Shown here piece by piece: positions 29,869 to 42,044 of a stretch of 64,000 nt of DNA. Positions within the stretch are counted from its first letter, which is position 1. The number at the start of each line of letters is the position of its first letter. Made by a program: the position numbers and the translations under genes. The stretch spans positions 1,240,001-1,304,000 of the forward strand of contig JAHQIY010000018.1 in the NCBI GenBank assembly GCA_019054805.1, read 5' to 3'. The notes beneath the pieces are model-generated. The model saw only the letters and a program-made list of their open reading frames with translations, had not been told where the DNA came from and made no database searches. Source of the stretch: Brachionus manjavacas. Taxonomy: Eukaryota > Rotifera > Eurotatoria > Ploima > Brachionidae.

Positions 29869-30145
29869 ATGCAAGAGGACGAAATTCCTTCAATCTTTAG
29901 TCTTTGGTAATTTTAGTATCAAATAATTATTGTCGATTTTTACAAAATCTTATATTTTTTGCTTATAAATTAAGAGGAGGTATTTACGAGACTTATGTTA
30001 TCAGTTGGAATCAAAAATCTTAAAAATGTTGAACAAGAATTTTTAAAATAATATTTTAAGTAAATATTTCAATTTCTAAGATTCACTTAATTGAGTATGA
30101 CTTTTTATGAATACATTTACCAGATGTATATTTTTGATTTTTTTA
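29869..30145 (+). pseudogene. Relic of the 5' end of EIPR1
   Basis: Sequence matches the first exons and introns of the EIPR1 gene at 44489. ATG CAA GAG GAC GAA ATT parallels ATG CTA GAG GAC GAA ATT, but codon 14 is a TAA. Parts of exon 2 (GTTGGAATCAAAAATCTTAA, then AAATGTTGAACAAG), the following AATTTTTAAAATAATATTTT, and the start of exon 3 (GATTCACTTAATTGAGTATG) are recognisable in order. Because introns are retained, this is a segmental DNA copy, not a retrocopy. Confidence 0.8.
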
Positions 30146-30460
30146 TAAGACCTAAGTCATTATTTAACTTAATTTAAACTTGTTGAAAATAGAAATGAGT
30201 AAAAAATTATTTTTCAAAAATTTAATCACTTTAATTGAAGTTAAATTTTTTTTAATTGACAGTTGTTAATAGGGTCATTCTCTTCAAAAAGTAAAAAGAG
30301 TATAATCTAATCTTTAATAATCATCAGGAATAGAAGAGTATGATTTTTTATTAAATACTAAATTTTTTTTAAATAATTTTATTTAAATTTAATTTTTTTT
30401 TAAGTAAATAGTTTTGTTTATTGCTTTTCAGTTAAATTAATAGTTAAAATATTTTTTTTC

Positions 30461-31103
30461 CTATAAAAGGGGTTGAGTTGGTAAATTTAAATATGTTGCT
30501 AATGTTCTTTTGTTCTTTTTGACAGGATTTTCGATTCTAAGATCATAATAATTTAAAAAATCAATTACCATACGTCCATTCATTTCATTAAATTGATCTA
30601 ATGTGTTAACTTCATGATTTGGAAAATCTTTTCCATTCACCTAATTTAATAATTAAAAATAATGAGTTTGAAGATTTAGTAAAAATTACTTCAATCCAAG
30701 TGATATCACATTTGTCTCTGATACATGATGAATTCTTGGTCCTAATCACTTGAATGTTGTCTAAATTTTTATAAGATTTCTTAATATCATTTTTCAACTC
30801 GTCAAATCTCTTATGGGTGTCCTCTTTGAACGTACTTAATTCATTTTTCACCTCGTCAAATCTCTTATGGGTGTCCTCTTTGAACGTTCTCAATTCATTT
30901 TTCACCTCGTCAAATCTCTTTTGGGTGTCCTCTTTGAACGTACTCAATTCATTTTTAATGGCTTGAATTTCATTCAAAATCAACACATTGCTTTGAGATG
31001 CAGTCACTATATTTGAAATAGCTGGAGCCATTTCTTTCAACTCATTAAAGGCAATGATGCCAGTGTCAGCAAAACTATTTATTTTTGCAGTTTGACTAGA
31101 CAT
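30461..31103 (-). CDS. Small coiled-coil protein with 18-residue tandem repeats
   Basis: Not recognised. Exon 1 is 31103..30690 (138 codons) and exon 2 is 30640..30461, phase 0 across a 49 bp intron, giving 197 aa. The N-terminal third is polar and helical. Residues about 50-105 contain three near-identical 18-residue units (KNELSTFKEDTQKRFDEV type, about 30795-30956) that would form an amphipathic coiled coil. The C-terminal 90 residues (IRDKCDITWIEVNGKDFPN ... NGRMVIDFLNYYDLRI) look globular. The nucleotide repeats are almost identical, so they arose recently or are being homogenised. There is no signal peptide or membrane segment. Confidence 0.72.
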
Positions 31104-32636
31104 GTCTTAAAAAAATTATTTTTAGCTTAACTAAAATATTCAAAATTTTAAGCCTAAAAATTTGAGCTTAAGGAAGTTTTTATATTTAAAAATGAAATTT
31201 TTTTAAACTAAAATAAAAAATTGCCATAAAATTTCACTCTAAGAAAAATGACTAGGATTTTGAAATAAATTTTTAGAATTTATAATGTGAAATATTTTTC
31301 AATTGTTTGTAATTTTAAGATTATAGTATATAGTGAATAACCAAAATAAAATTCAAATCAAATGCAAAAGAACACATCTCCAAGATTTAAGTTAAATAAT
31401 CAATTTTATAAAAATGTTGCAAAAATTATTAAATCACGTTTTAAAATTGTATTTTTAGAAATAAAAGACACAGTTTCATTTTAATAGAATCATAAAAATT
31501 AGCTTATTTCTATTAAATATTCAGAAATTAAACGACATTTTTAGTTTTATTTTCTTTAATTGTAATATTTAATTATAGTTTGAAAAATTTACTGCTTACA
31601 TTTTCAAAATTAATTTGTATTTTGTTAAGATTTCATGTTAATTTTAGAGAAAACACTTTCAAATTAAAAATTAAATAAATATAGACAGAGTGAGTTAAAA
31701 TTCAAAATATTCAAAAATGAAAAAATTGAACAGATTGGCATTTGTCTCAACGCATGTTCTGAGTTTTTAACCGCTTTCCAAGTGAAATTGCATCAGCAAT
31801 AGACCAATATTTTAAGCAACGATTAGCTTTAGGCGCTGAACTTATAAAAAATCACAAAACAACTGACAAAGATGCCGCGTAGATTTGATCTAATTATTAA
31901 CCCGACTCACTCTAGATCATGCCATTAACCCAAAACCAGTAATTTTAACAAAAATAAATTTTTTAAAGCAAAATATCAAAATAAGAACAATTCATAATCC
32001 TCGAAACACTTGTGACTATACTTTTAATTGGAATTTTCATTGAAAAAATCATCGACAATTTTCAAAAAAAAATTTAAAATTTTTGAATACCTAAATGAAC
32101 AATAAGATAAAATTTTTAAATTTAGATAAAAATCAGAATATTCCTGGTTTTCTAGTGGAGATGGTTAAATAAAAAAAAATCTCAATATCTTTCTTTTATT
32201 CTAACAAATTAGTTATAGAGAGACAAGAAAGAAGTAAAATAAATTAATTGCTAAGTTGTATTATTTAAAGCATTTAAAATCTTAATAAATTTTTTTAATT
32301 ACGATTATTAAGATTTTGGATGATTAAAAAATGTATCATCATGCATAATTAATTTATAAATTAAAACTGAAGTGTGATTATTACATGAAAATTTTCGAAA
32401 AAAATTTTCAGAAAATGATTTAGTTACCCCACAAAGAAAGATATTTATAATTTCATGTTCTCGAATTTTTAAATTTTTCGTGTCAGTTTATAAATTAACA
32501 GTAGCGATTGTTTATTTCCAATGAATAAAAATTGATAAAAAAAAGAGAAATAACTTTTATTTTGGTTTAATATGTTTCTATTTAAAAATAATTTTACAAA
32601 ATATAAATTAACTTATAATTTTAACAAAAAAAAGCA
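31104..32636. other. Intergenic, no gene supported
   Basis: AT-rich sequence without a convincing exon. Around 31750-31900 the composition is slightly more balanced and may be an eroded coding remnant, but no frame stays open. Confidence 0.45.
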
Positions 32637-33530
32637 TTAGGAAATAAATTTATATGTATGAAGCATATCTATTTCTTTGGTCACCAAATGTTCATCATAA
32701 TCACTTATTTTGCCAACCCAGTTGTTCAGTGAATCGGCATTTATTTGTTTCTTAATTCCATACAAAGAATACTCATGTTTGGCGAGTTTGATGTCTTTTC
32801 CCAAATATTTTTGATGATTTAAAAATCTGTCAGTCCATTTCAAATTCAAAAATTTTGCCATCTCTCCAATCTCTTCTTCGGGATTTGCAACCAGCTTGTT
32901 ATAATAAATAATCTTACAGTATTCATGTCCTGTTTCAATGCATTGGTTATAAGCTTGGCTGTTAAATTTATTCCAAGCCTTTAATACGGAAAAAAAAATT
33001 TTGAATTTTTTTCCCATTCCGTTTCTGTTAATCCAAGAATAAGCTGCTTCTCTTCCATCTCGTACGACCATCAAAAATTTTGATCTTGGAAAAACACGCT
33101 TAAAATAACTTATAAATCGAAAATTGCCTGGCTCTTTATTGCAAATGTGATAAGTTGGCTCTACATTTATCATATAGGTAAAATAAGCAAATATCGCCAT
33201 GGCCTTTTCAATCTTTTCTTGGTTTATTTTTGTCACATTCAAGCTTTCTAGAAATTTTAATGATTCAAACGATATTTTAATCTCTGGTCCACACTTGCAC
33301 TCCGGATGAACATCTAGGATCGATCTAACCAACGAAGTACCTGAACTCATGTAACCACCGACTAGAATCAAAGGCTCGTTTAATACATCATCAAAACTGA
33401 ATATTCTATCAACAATCGATATTCTATAATTCTGGTCAGGTAAATAAAATGAGAGAACTAAGCCTTGGACAGTTAAAACAAGAACAATCAAGTTATCCGG
33501 TTTGATTTTTTTTATTAAATTTAGAAACAT
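32637..33530 (-). CDS. Tyrosylprotein-sulfotransferase-like enzyme (TPST family), copy 2
   Basis: A single exon of 297 aa with an N-terminal hydrophobic anchor (about residues 13-30). The PAPS-binding loop is ILVGGYMSSGTSLVRSILD. HPECKCGPEIKI contains the Glu equivalent to the TPST catalytic acid/base. The 3'-phosphate site is FLMVVRDGREAAYSW. Cys positions in HICNKEPGN and CIETGHEYCK match copy 1. The final about 95 residues are nearly identical to copy 1 down to the DNA level, pointing to gene conversion. It is transcribed away from the gene at 33797, with 266 bp between start codons that may act as a shared promoter. Confidence 0.88.
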   Translation of the reverse strand: MFLNLIKKIKPDNLIVLVLTVQGLVLSFYLPDQNYRISIVDRIFSFDDVLNEPLILVGGYMSSGTSLVRSILDVHPECKCGPEIKISFESLKFLESLNVTKINQEKIEKAMAIFAYFTYMINVEPTYHICNKEPGNFRFISYFKRVFPRSKFLMVVRDGREAAYSWINRNGMGKKFKIFFSVLKAWNKFNSQAYNQCIETGHEYCKIIYYNKLVANPEEEIGEMAKFLNLKWTDRFLNHQKYLGKDIKLAKHEYSLYGIKKQINADSLNNWVGKISDYDEHLVTKEIDMLHTYKFIS

Positions 33531-33796
33531 CTTTATATAGAAAAATGTAAAATTAAAAAAAGAATTAATTTAAAATAATCAGATAGCATTTTCTTCAAGA
33601 AAAAAAGTTTTTTTTAAATTTGCCTTTGAGCTAGTGTTTTTAATTATTAATAAAAAAAATTAAATAATTGGTTTCAAACGTCAAAAAAAAAAAAATTTTC
33701 TGCCTAATCAGTTAAAAAATTGGTTTTTAAAAATAAATAAACTATTCAAAAAATTTTTTTTATTATTCACCATTTTTTAATCAAGATCAAAATAGA

Positions 33797-34633
33797 ATGA
33801 AGAGCAAGTCGAAATTGATAATTTACACCGCAATTCAAATTGTTTTTTTATATTTTTTTTGTAGAAAATACAACAATGATAAGGTGAGAGTGGTCGAACA
33901 AAACTCTGTTAATAGCTCGAGAAAGTTTTTAGATAAAATTTTTGTTCGCCGAATGCTTTTTGTCGGTGGAGGAAACAATTCTGGCTTAGACATCATAACA
34001 AAATTCTTAAAACAAAGTAATTTGGTAAAAATTGCCGACTATGGTTCAACGACAGCAATTGACTTTAAAAATTATGTCAAAAAAATTCAAAAGAAAAAGT
34101 GGAGTTTTATAAAAAATGCCAAATTAAAAGAAGAAAATATTGATAAAGCCATCGGACTATTCACATTTTACATTTTATCAAAAAATACTTCAGACAATGG
34201 CTATGTCTGTTCCGTTGAAGAAAGAAATGCTTTACTGATGAAATTTAATAAAAAAATATTTCCCAATTCGAAGTTTATTTATTTGGTGAGAGATGGACGT
34301 GAGGTTGCCTATTCTCAAATAGAAGGAGAAAAAACATTTAAAAAGCTTTTGAGCTATTTGGAACAATGGAACAAATTTAATAGAAATGCTTTTGAAAATT
34401 GTCAAAAGGTTGGCCCGAAAAGCTGCTTATTGATTAGGTATGATCAGCTAATTGCCAATCCACTTTATTTTGTGGAAAAGATAATGCAATTTTTGGAAAT
34501 CGATCATTTGGTTAATAAAGAAATTTCTTTTCAATCAGAAATTTATTCCAATTCGTTTGAACAAATTGCTCGCTATGATCCAAATTTGGTAAATAAAAAA
34601 TTCAAAATGTTGTCTACATTGAACTTTATTTAG
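33797..34633 (+). CDS. Divergent TPST-like protein lacking a normal PAPS loop
   Basis: A single exon of 278 aa, head to head with copy 2. The N-terminal membrane anchor (residues 6-22) and the rear half of the fold are kept: IFPNSKFIYLVRDGREVAYS and SCLLIRYDQLIANPLYFVEK. The front half is eroded. The loop reads LFVGGGNNSGLDIITKFL instead of GGYMSSGTSLVR, and the CKCGPEIK block with the catalytic Glu is absent, with IADYGSTTAI in its place. The frame is fully open, so this looks like a maintained pseudoenzyme or a young relic, not an active sulfotransferase. Confidence 0.8.
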   Translation: MKSKSKLIIYTAIQIVFLYFFCRKYNNDKVRVVEQNSVNSSRKFLDKIFVRRMLFVGGGNNSGLDIITKFLKQSNLVKIADYGSTTAIDFKNYVKKIQKKKWSFIKNAKLKEENIDKAIGLFTFYILSKNTSDNGYVCSVEERNALLMKFNKKIFPNSKFIYLVRDGREVAYSQIEGEKTFKKLLSYLEQWNKFNRNAFENCQKVGPKSCLLIRYDQLIANPLYFVEKIMQFLEIDHLVNKEISFQSEIYSNSFEQIARYDPNLVNKKFKMLSTLNFI

Positions 34634-34798
34634 GATATTAATTTTTATAGAAAACAATTATCTAAAAAAAATAAATTCTATTTTTTTTTCTCTGGTATAA
34701 AAATTCTAATTTTTGTCTCCTAACATCGATTGAACAAAGAAAAAAGCCAAAAAAGCTAAATAAGCTAAAAAAGCCAAAAAAACTAGAGTGCAAAAAAT

Positions 34799-36793
34799 TT
34801 AATCAAAATATTTGTTTATTTTTTTTGTATTCATTCGGTCAGTGTCTTTATGAGCCGAGTAATCAAAGTAAAACTTGCATTCCGTAATCACACAATCTTT
34901 TTCCTCATTTGACATTTGAGTATTTTGAATGGGAAAATAAATGTCCTCTTTATCCAAAGTAGACTTGAACTCTTCGAGTATTGTCGAATTTTCATGGTCT
35001 ACTGGAGTATCGGTGCCCACTCTTAGTAGAAACTGTGCCTTACGAGTGTCATAGCAACTCGGTATGATAACATAATTGCCAGGTGCAAGTCGAAACCGTC
35101 TAATTACTTCACTTGAATTGACATAGCACCCTGACGAGACCACTTTGTCCAAATGACTTGCATACAACCGAGAACAATTCCTATTAGCTTCTAGCGCTGC
35201 ATTTTCGTTCAAAGTTCGGTAAATACGAAACTGAACAAATGCTTCCGAATTGTGGCAGTCATTTTCTAGCAATTGCTCTCGAATGTATTTCTGGCGAAGA
35301 GACACAATCACATTCATTTTTTCATCAAAAGAATTGTCAATTTTAAAGAAAAGCTGGGGATTTTTCCAATATTCTTGGTCGCTTTGCCTAAAGCCAATGT
35401 TTGTCTTATTGAATTTCCATTCACCGTGATAAGAAAACACAGTCCATCTTTGGTCATTTTGATCCAAAAAAAAAGTATCACTTGTAAATTCACAGACCAA
35501 AATTGTTTCGAAATAATGATAGAAATCATCGAATCTTTTTTAATTTAAAAAAAAATTTAATTTTTCAGAATTTTTTTTTCTTTTTTCTACTACGTTATCC
35601 AAAAGTGTCCATCCGAACTCTCTTTACCAAGCAAAGTGTTGATTTGTTCACTTTTTTTCACTAGATTGTTGACCTTATCGCTCCATGGTAATCTCCAGTC
35701 AATCTAAAAATTTTTATTTAAACAAAAAAAAACCAAAACCAAAAACTAAAATTCTACTTTTTGATCCCACGGATTTTTTATTTGAATGAGATTGAAATTT
35801 TTTTCATCATCATAAACACTTATTAATTTGCTCACGACATAATAGCTAAAAATTTGAATTTAATGTTTTCTATAATTTCTTTTTTTTGTAAAGATTTTTT
35901 TTTAAAAAATTTTTTTTTAATTTTCATTTACCGATCTAAAGCTAATCCATTAGCGAGTCTTGTGCCCCTTATTTTCGGATTAGGTTCTATGTAGCTATAA
36001 ATCAGACTTCCATTAACTTGAGTTTCATTCAAAAACTGCCACATCTCCCTCTTTCTTTTCTCATTTTTCAAGTTTTTAATGTCGAATTTCTCTACAAATC
36101 CACCAGTTAAGTCAACGAGCATATCTCGGGCAGATACATCTTTTAAAAATTCATAGCAGCCACATAGCTTGGCATATGCTTTTTCACATAATGGCAGCCA
36201 AAACTCATTTGTATTTGTTAAGTTGTGCGAAAATACAAAATTATTTTCTGAATCCACAGGTATTCTATCATCGACACACACATCTACCCATTTGCCGTAA
36301 TACCAAAATCTAAAGTGAAATATTCCTCCATAATTTGACAAGGTGAAATCTTGATTTTGCGGAACTATAAAATGTAATAGTTTTTCATTCAGGCTCAAAG
36401 ACGAACAGCCCAAAACAAATGCAGCTAAAAATGAACATTAATTTTGTTTTTATTTTTACTGAACAAAAAAAATAAATAAAATAATTTTCTACTATTTTTT
36501 ATTAATCCGGAAGAAAAATTCGAAATTTTGAATTCAGCCTCAAAAAAACATGGATTTTCACAAATTTCTGCAGGTCTTTTCCACACCACATTTTTGTCAC
36601 ACAAAATACTTTTGCAAAAATGCAAACTAGCATCATTCGGTGGAAAGGTAGAATCCTCGAATAGGTTATTGTTCAATACACAAGCGCCTTTGATTGTGTC
36701 AAAATTTTGATTTTTGAAAAGGACTATTTGTTTGTCCATACAATCGTCAATACGTATAATTCGGTTGTTTAGGTTAAGTTGTGTGCTTTCCAT
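34799..36793 (-). CDS. Calpain-like protein with catalytic residues lost (pseudo-calpain)
   Basis: Exons are 36793..36493, 36424..35932, 35845..35758, 35703..35594 and 35534..34799, 575 aa, with all phases consistent. Order: N-terminal LFEDSTFPPNDASL and VWKRPAEICENP, protease core PC1/PC2 (YGGIFHFRFWYYGKWVDV, EKAYAKLCGCYE), then a calpain-type beta-sandwich; no penta-EF hand. The residue equivalent to the catalytic Cys is Thr101: the codon is split A|CT by the intron, where the sister gene has T|GC. The following Trp is Ala, the oxyanion Gln is Ser, and the GHAY His is Arg265 (LDRYY). Only the Asn (IKNPWD, Asn289) remains. A regulatory or structural role is inferred, as for other inactive calpains. 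Confidence 0.88.
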
Positions 36794-39158
36794 TTTGAGA
36801 AATTTTCAGAATGCTTGATAAAATGTTTAGTGTATTTATAGATGTAATCGGATTTAATTTTGTATCCTAGTGGATTAAGGCTTTTAAATGTTTAATACCA
36901 ATGGGACATTTCGTGATTGAAAAAATCAATTGCATCGAATTAAGATTTGATAGATTAGAGTTTTTTTTTATTTCCTGATTACAAAAATTCATTAATTAAA
37001 AAGGGTACAATTAATTGTACTAATTTAAAAAGAATGTCTAAAATAAAATCTTAAATAATCTAATTTTTCACACTTTTTCGCCATTTTTAATATCTTATAA
37101 AAATTAATACTCTCTGCTTAAATTTAATTGTTAAAAAATTATTAAAAATAAACTTCAAATAATTTTTATGAATTAAATCAAATCAAATTTTTCTTTTGGA
37201 TGATTTTTAGTTTAGATTAGTAGACAAGTTTTAACAAATATTATTTTCTAAAAAAATCTAGAATTTCTCATAAATTTTCTACATATTTGAACATTTTTTT
37301 TTTAGGCCTAAATGACATTTTTGATTGTTGCATGATTATTAAAAACCACATCAGATAGATTAATTTACTAATCTGTTTTTTTTTTCTAATAAATAATTTT
37401 TATAGAATTCTTTACGGAAAAATAAATCAAAAATCAGAAAAAATAAATAAAATCATTTTGTAAAACTTTAATTCTCTATAGCTAAATTAGATACAATTAG
37501 TCAATTAAATAGAGTAGTCAATTTGTCAATTGTTTAGACAAGTTTGATAAATATTTTTCAACTTAAAAGCCAAATTAATGAAAAAGCTTTTTATTAGTCT
37601 GGGTAAATAAATGGTGGTTTAATTGGGTTTTTTATTCTAAATATAAAGCAAATTAGAAAATTTAAAAAAATATAAAGTTTTTGAAATTTTATTTTGCTCA
37701 TTCAAAAAATATCCATTATTATGAAAGAATAATTTCATTTATCCAAGCAGTTAAAATTTAGTTAAATTTTTAAATGAAACATTCATTTAGTTAAAATAAT
37801 TAAAATTAATTTTTTGAAAAAAAATTGAATGACCTTTTTTAGTTATCAAAATTAAAAAAAAATAAACAAAAATTTAAAAAAAATTGGAACATACATTTTT
37901 TTAACTTAAAACTAATTTTTGTGATCCAAATAGACAAAAAATAAAATAAAATATAATATAATTTTATTTAAAAAATTATTTTAAGTAAAAAGGTACAATA
38001 TATTATTTTTTGTTTTAATTTTTTTAAAAAATAGAAATATTTTTGTTGAATTCTTACTGAATTTCACCATAGGATTTAATTCTAATTTTAATTTTACAGG
38101 ACTGGCATTAGGTTTATAGCAGCTCTGAACTGATATCATTTTATATCAGATTATATCAGCTTACAGTAAATCATTGTAATTAAAAAAAAATTTAAACTCT
38201 AAGTTATACCAAATTGAGATAAAAACTAAAAAATACAAGTTTAATTACATTTTCTTTTTAAATCACTTGGAAAGTTTCGAAAATTAAAATGAAATAAAAT
38301 CGTAGATTCTGTTATCATTTTATATCATCCGATAAAATCAAATATCAGCCGATACCAGCTTTGGCAACAAAAAAAATGATGCCATCTGATACTTGAGATC
38401 ACTTCCTGCCAGCTGATATAATCTGATATTACATGATATAAGTTGAGGGCCGTTACTAATAATGCTAATGCCACCACTTTAAGAACCAAGCGATACAAAA
38501 TATATCAATAAAGTTGGTTTATTACTTGTACTCCGTCAGATCTTTTAGCTAAATTGCAAGAAGAAATCAAGTTTGACAAAATCGAAATACATCTTCGCAA
38601 GCTTTATGTATGATACATTAAAAGAATTATATGATAGATTTTTATGTTTAAATTCACCAGTTATTAAATGACTATGATGGTGCTTTATTTAGTAGCTCAA
38701 AAAAATGAAGTTAAGAAAATACCACCATACCTAAACCTTTTAAATGGATTTTTTTTAAAAAAATTATTATAGTATAATGCTTTTCAATCTTTATTAAAAT
38801 ATTTATTTATTTTTTTATCTAAAAAAATTTCTGAAAGAGTTTTATTTCTGAGAACGATTTAAATTTTAAATTTAACTTAATAAAATTTTCAAGAACTGAA
38901 CTTCGTTTAAGTTTTAAAATAAACATTTAGCAGCTGAAGTTCTTTTTTTTATAGAATAAAATTTTAAGCAGCAACATTTTAATTTTAATTTTATCTTTTC
39001 CACTGCACTAAAATTAAAACTGAGTGTAAAGTATCAAGAAAAAAAATCATTAAAATTTTATTCAAAAATCTAAGTTTGAAGATATTTTTGTAGACAATGG
39101 AAAAAAATATTGAAAAAAAATTTCTATACTAATAGAGTAAAACGAATTTGAAAAATAT
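36794..39158. other. Intergenic between the calpains
   Basis: About 2.4 kb without a supported gene. From 38100 to 38450 there are repeated GATATCA/TATATCAG/CTGATAT strings resembling the interior of the MITE at 3968-4201, so a degraded relative probably lies here. The rest is AT-rich filler. Confidence 0.45.
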
Positions 39159-42044
39159 TTAGAAAAATCTTCTTATATTTTTAGGACCTTTCTTAGCGTC
39201 TATTTTAATTTCTAAATCTTCATCTTTACTTTCTACAATTTGTTTGATGTATGTCAAGCTTTTTGGTGTCGATGAATATTGATTTGATTTTGTGAATGTA
39301 GCTGAGCTTGTTTGGTAGTCTTCATCTTTTTTTGTTGCTGCACCAATCAAAAGATTGGTCCAACTGCTGAACGCGTCGTCCAGTGATTTGGGCACTGAAA
39401 AAAAAATGTCATCTTGATCCAAATCGCCTTTGTGATCGCTTAAAATCGAACAATTGCCTTCGTTGATCGGATGTTCAGTGTACAATCGTAGCAAAAATTG
39501 TCCAGAAATTGCCGAATCATAGCAACTGGGTATGATCAAATAATTGCCTGGTGCAACACGTAAACGCTTGGTCACTTCTCTTAAGTTAATATAGGGACCT
39601 GACGTGGAGCATCGTTCTAGACTTTTGGCGTACAAACGTCGCCCAGTTGTCTTAGCCAAATATGCATCTTCATCACTTAGAATTCTGTACAATCTAAATT
39701 GGATAAATTCTTCACAAGGCTCTCCGTTATTGTTCATTCTTCTTTCTCTGGTGTTTTTTTGCAACAGAGCAATTATAATAGTTGCCATATTCTCATTGTC
39801 GTCCGGATCTACATCAGTGAGTGCGACTAAAAATTGGGGATTTGTCCAAAAAAGAGCTTCGCCTCCTCTACCACTTCCTCCACTTGATTGTCCAGGAATC
39901 CTAGTAACAATCAAAGAAATAATTTTTTTTTAATCTATCAACCTAATAATTTTATTAAAACCATTCGCCATGATAAGAAGTTAGTTTCCACGTGAGCTTC
40001 GATTTGTCTTGGCTGCCAAGTATTTCATCAGCAAAAGCATCAGGCGTCAAATTACAAAGTTGTATTGTTTCAAAATTATAGTAGAAGTCATCAAAGCTTT
40101 TTTTATTTAATGAATTAAAAATTTTTATTAATTTTTTTGGCTAGTTTTATTTACTTCATCCAAAATTCACCATCAGGCATTCGTTTGTATCCTAGAGCTT
40201 GTTTCACATCATCTGAAACGTTGTACCAATCATATGAACTATCTGACCATGAACCTTTCCATTCTACCTTTTTTGAAAAAAATTTCAACTCTAAATTTCA
40301 TTTTTTAATTTGGAATTCACTTCATTTCCCCATGGATTTCTGACGCGAATTAAATTAATGTCACGTCCATTTAATTCGATGCAAGCTACGCTTGTCACCG
40401 TGTAAGCACTAAAAAAAATTTTCTTAATTACTCAAAGCAAAAATTCAAAACAAACTTTCTAGCTTATTGTTTTTCTCAACATTGCTTTTTATTTCTAAGT
40501 TTACCTGATTGACAGAAAAATTTTGAACAAGCTTTAGGGAAAATTTAAAATGTTTAAGCTCCAAGTCATTTTTTAAAAAAATTAATTTCATGCAGTCAAA
40601 TCAGATAACCTTTGATCGTGAAATAATATTTGCAAAATTGCATCAAAAATATCAAGAAGCATTTTGAATAAAATCAATCATCAAAATGGTCAAGTATTGC
40701 GAATTTTACTTTTGCTTACTAAAATCATTTTACATTCTTATCAAAATTTACAACAAATGATACAAAAAATAAGAAAATTTTGTAAGTGATAATTGAAAAA
40801 TAAAAACTTTTGTAAATTAACATAATCTTACACAAGCTGATGTAATCTTGAGTTAGATTTTGTGGTTAAGAACTTAGAATCTCACGTAAAATTGCATTAA
40901 TTGTTGTAAGTCCCATGTAAAATAAAAGATAGATTTCAGGTAGAAAAAATGCAACATAAGATGCAATATTTTGTTTCATTTTTTTTCGAGATTTTTTTAA
41001 ATAATTCAAAAAAGTAGATATCTTTGATCAATATGTACTGAATTTCAAAACGCCAGACTTGAAATGAATCAGCGTAAAAATGAGATGAGCTAAAATTCAA
41101 AGATTTTCAATTTAAATAAAAATTTCATTACTTTACTACTTTAAAAAAGAAATTTCTCTCTTAATCTTTAATTTTTTAATTAAAAAAAAATATCCAAAAC
41201 TCTTACTGTCCCATGACAAGACCATTGTAGAGTCTTGCTTCTCTGACTCTCGGATTTGGCGCAATCGATGCGCCTATCAAAGATTTATGCTTTCTCGAAC
41301 AAACTAAAACTTTCCACATGTCATTTTTTAGAGATTCACGTTTCATTTCTTTAATTTCAAAGGTTTCTTGAATACCACCAGTCATGTCAATGAGTGCATC
41401 AGTCGTATGACCACCATCCAAATTCTCGTAGCAGCCAGACAATTTTGCATACGCTTTTTCAAGCAAAGCTGCCCAAAATTCATTCGGCTCTTGCTTATTA
41501 CTGCAAAATAGCAGCTTATTGCTCGAATCGACAGGAAGTCGATCGTCAATTACTACTTCAACCCACTGTCCATAGTTCCAAAAATGGAACCTAAATATCC
41601 CAGCATAACTTGCACCGATCATTTCTTGATCCTTTGGTACAACATTTGCGAATAGTTCGGGAACAAGTGCAATAGCTGAACAACCGGCAATAAACCAGCC
41701 TTTAAGAAAATATTTTATTTTAACTTTAATTTAAAAATTTAAAGTTAACAATTTCCCAAATATCCCTGATCCAAATCGTTTGAATGAACTTTGTCTTGGA
41801 TAAATACTGGTTTGCTACAGATTTCAGATGGCCGCTTCCACTTTGTTCCATACGGAACTGGCTGAGTGTAGAACATGCTACGATCTTCTGTTGGAAATTC
41901 CGAATCTTCAAACAATTTGCCATGCCTGAGGCAGTCTCTTTTCAACAATTCAAAATTTTGATTTTTGAAGGCCACTATCTTTCGGTCAGCTGTGCAAGTC
42001 ACTCGAACAACCTTGTTTCTAATGTCTATTTTATCGAAATCCAT
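39159..42044 (-). CDS. Calpain, intact catalytic triad, no EF-hand domain
   Basis: A calcium-dependent cysteine protease of the calpain family. Exons are 42044..41750, 41699..41207, 40408..40321, 40267..40155, 40096..39962 and 39900..39159, 621 aa. Residues 90-100 read LDQGYLGNCWF, with Gln93 and catalytic Cys99; the Cys codon is split T|GC by a phase-1 intron. The His is in MGHAYTV (His263, also at an exon junction) and the Asn in RVRNPWGN (Asn287), spacing as in classical calpains. A beta-sandwich domain with WTNPQFLVAL and SCYDSAISGQFLLRLYTE follows, and there is no penta-EF hand. A Gly/Ser-rich loop (SSGGSGRGG) interrupts the sandwich. Exon 2 (493 bp) and exon 3 (88 bp) have the same lengths as in the neighbouring pseudo-calpain, so the two are tandem duplicates. 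Confidence 0.93.

Noticed and set aside
30795-30956. CRISPR-like array
   Set aside because: Units are contiguous, in frame and without spacers: protein repeats in a eukaryotic gene.
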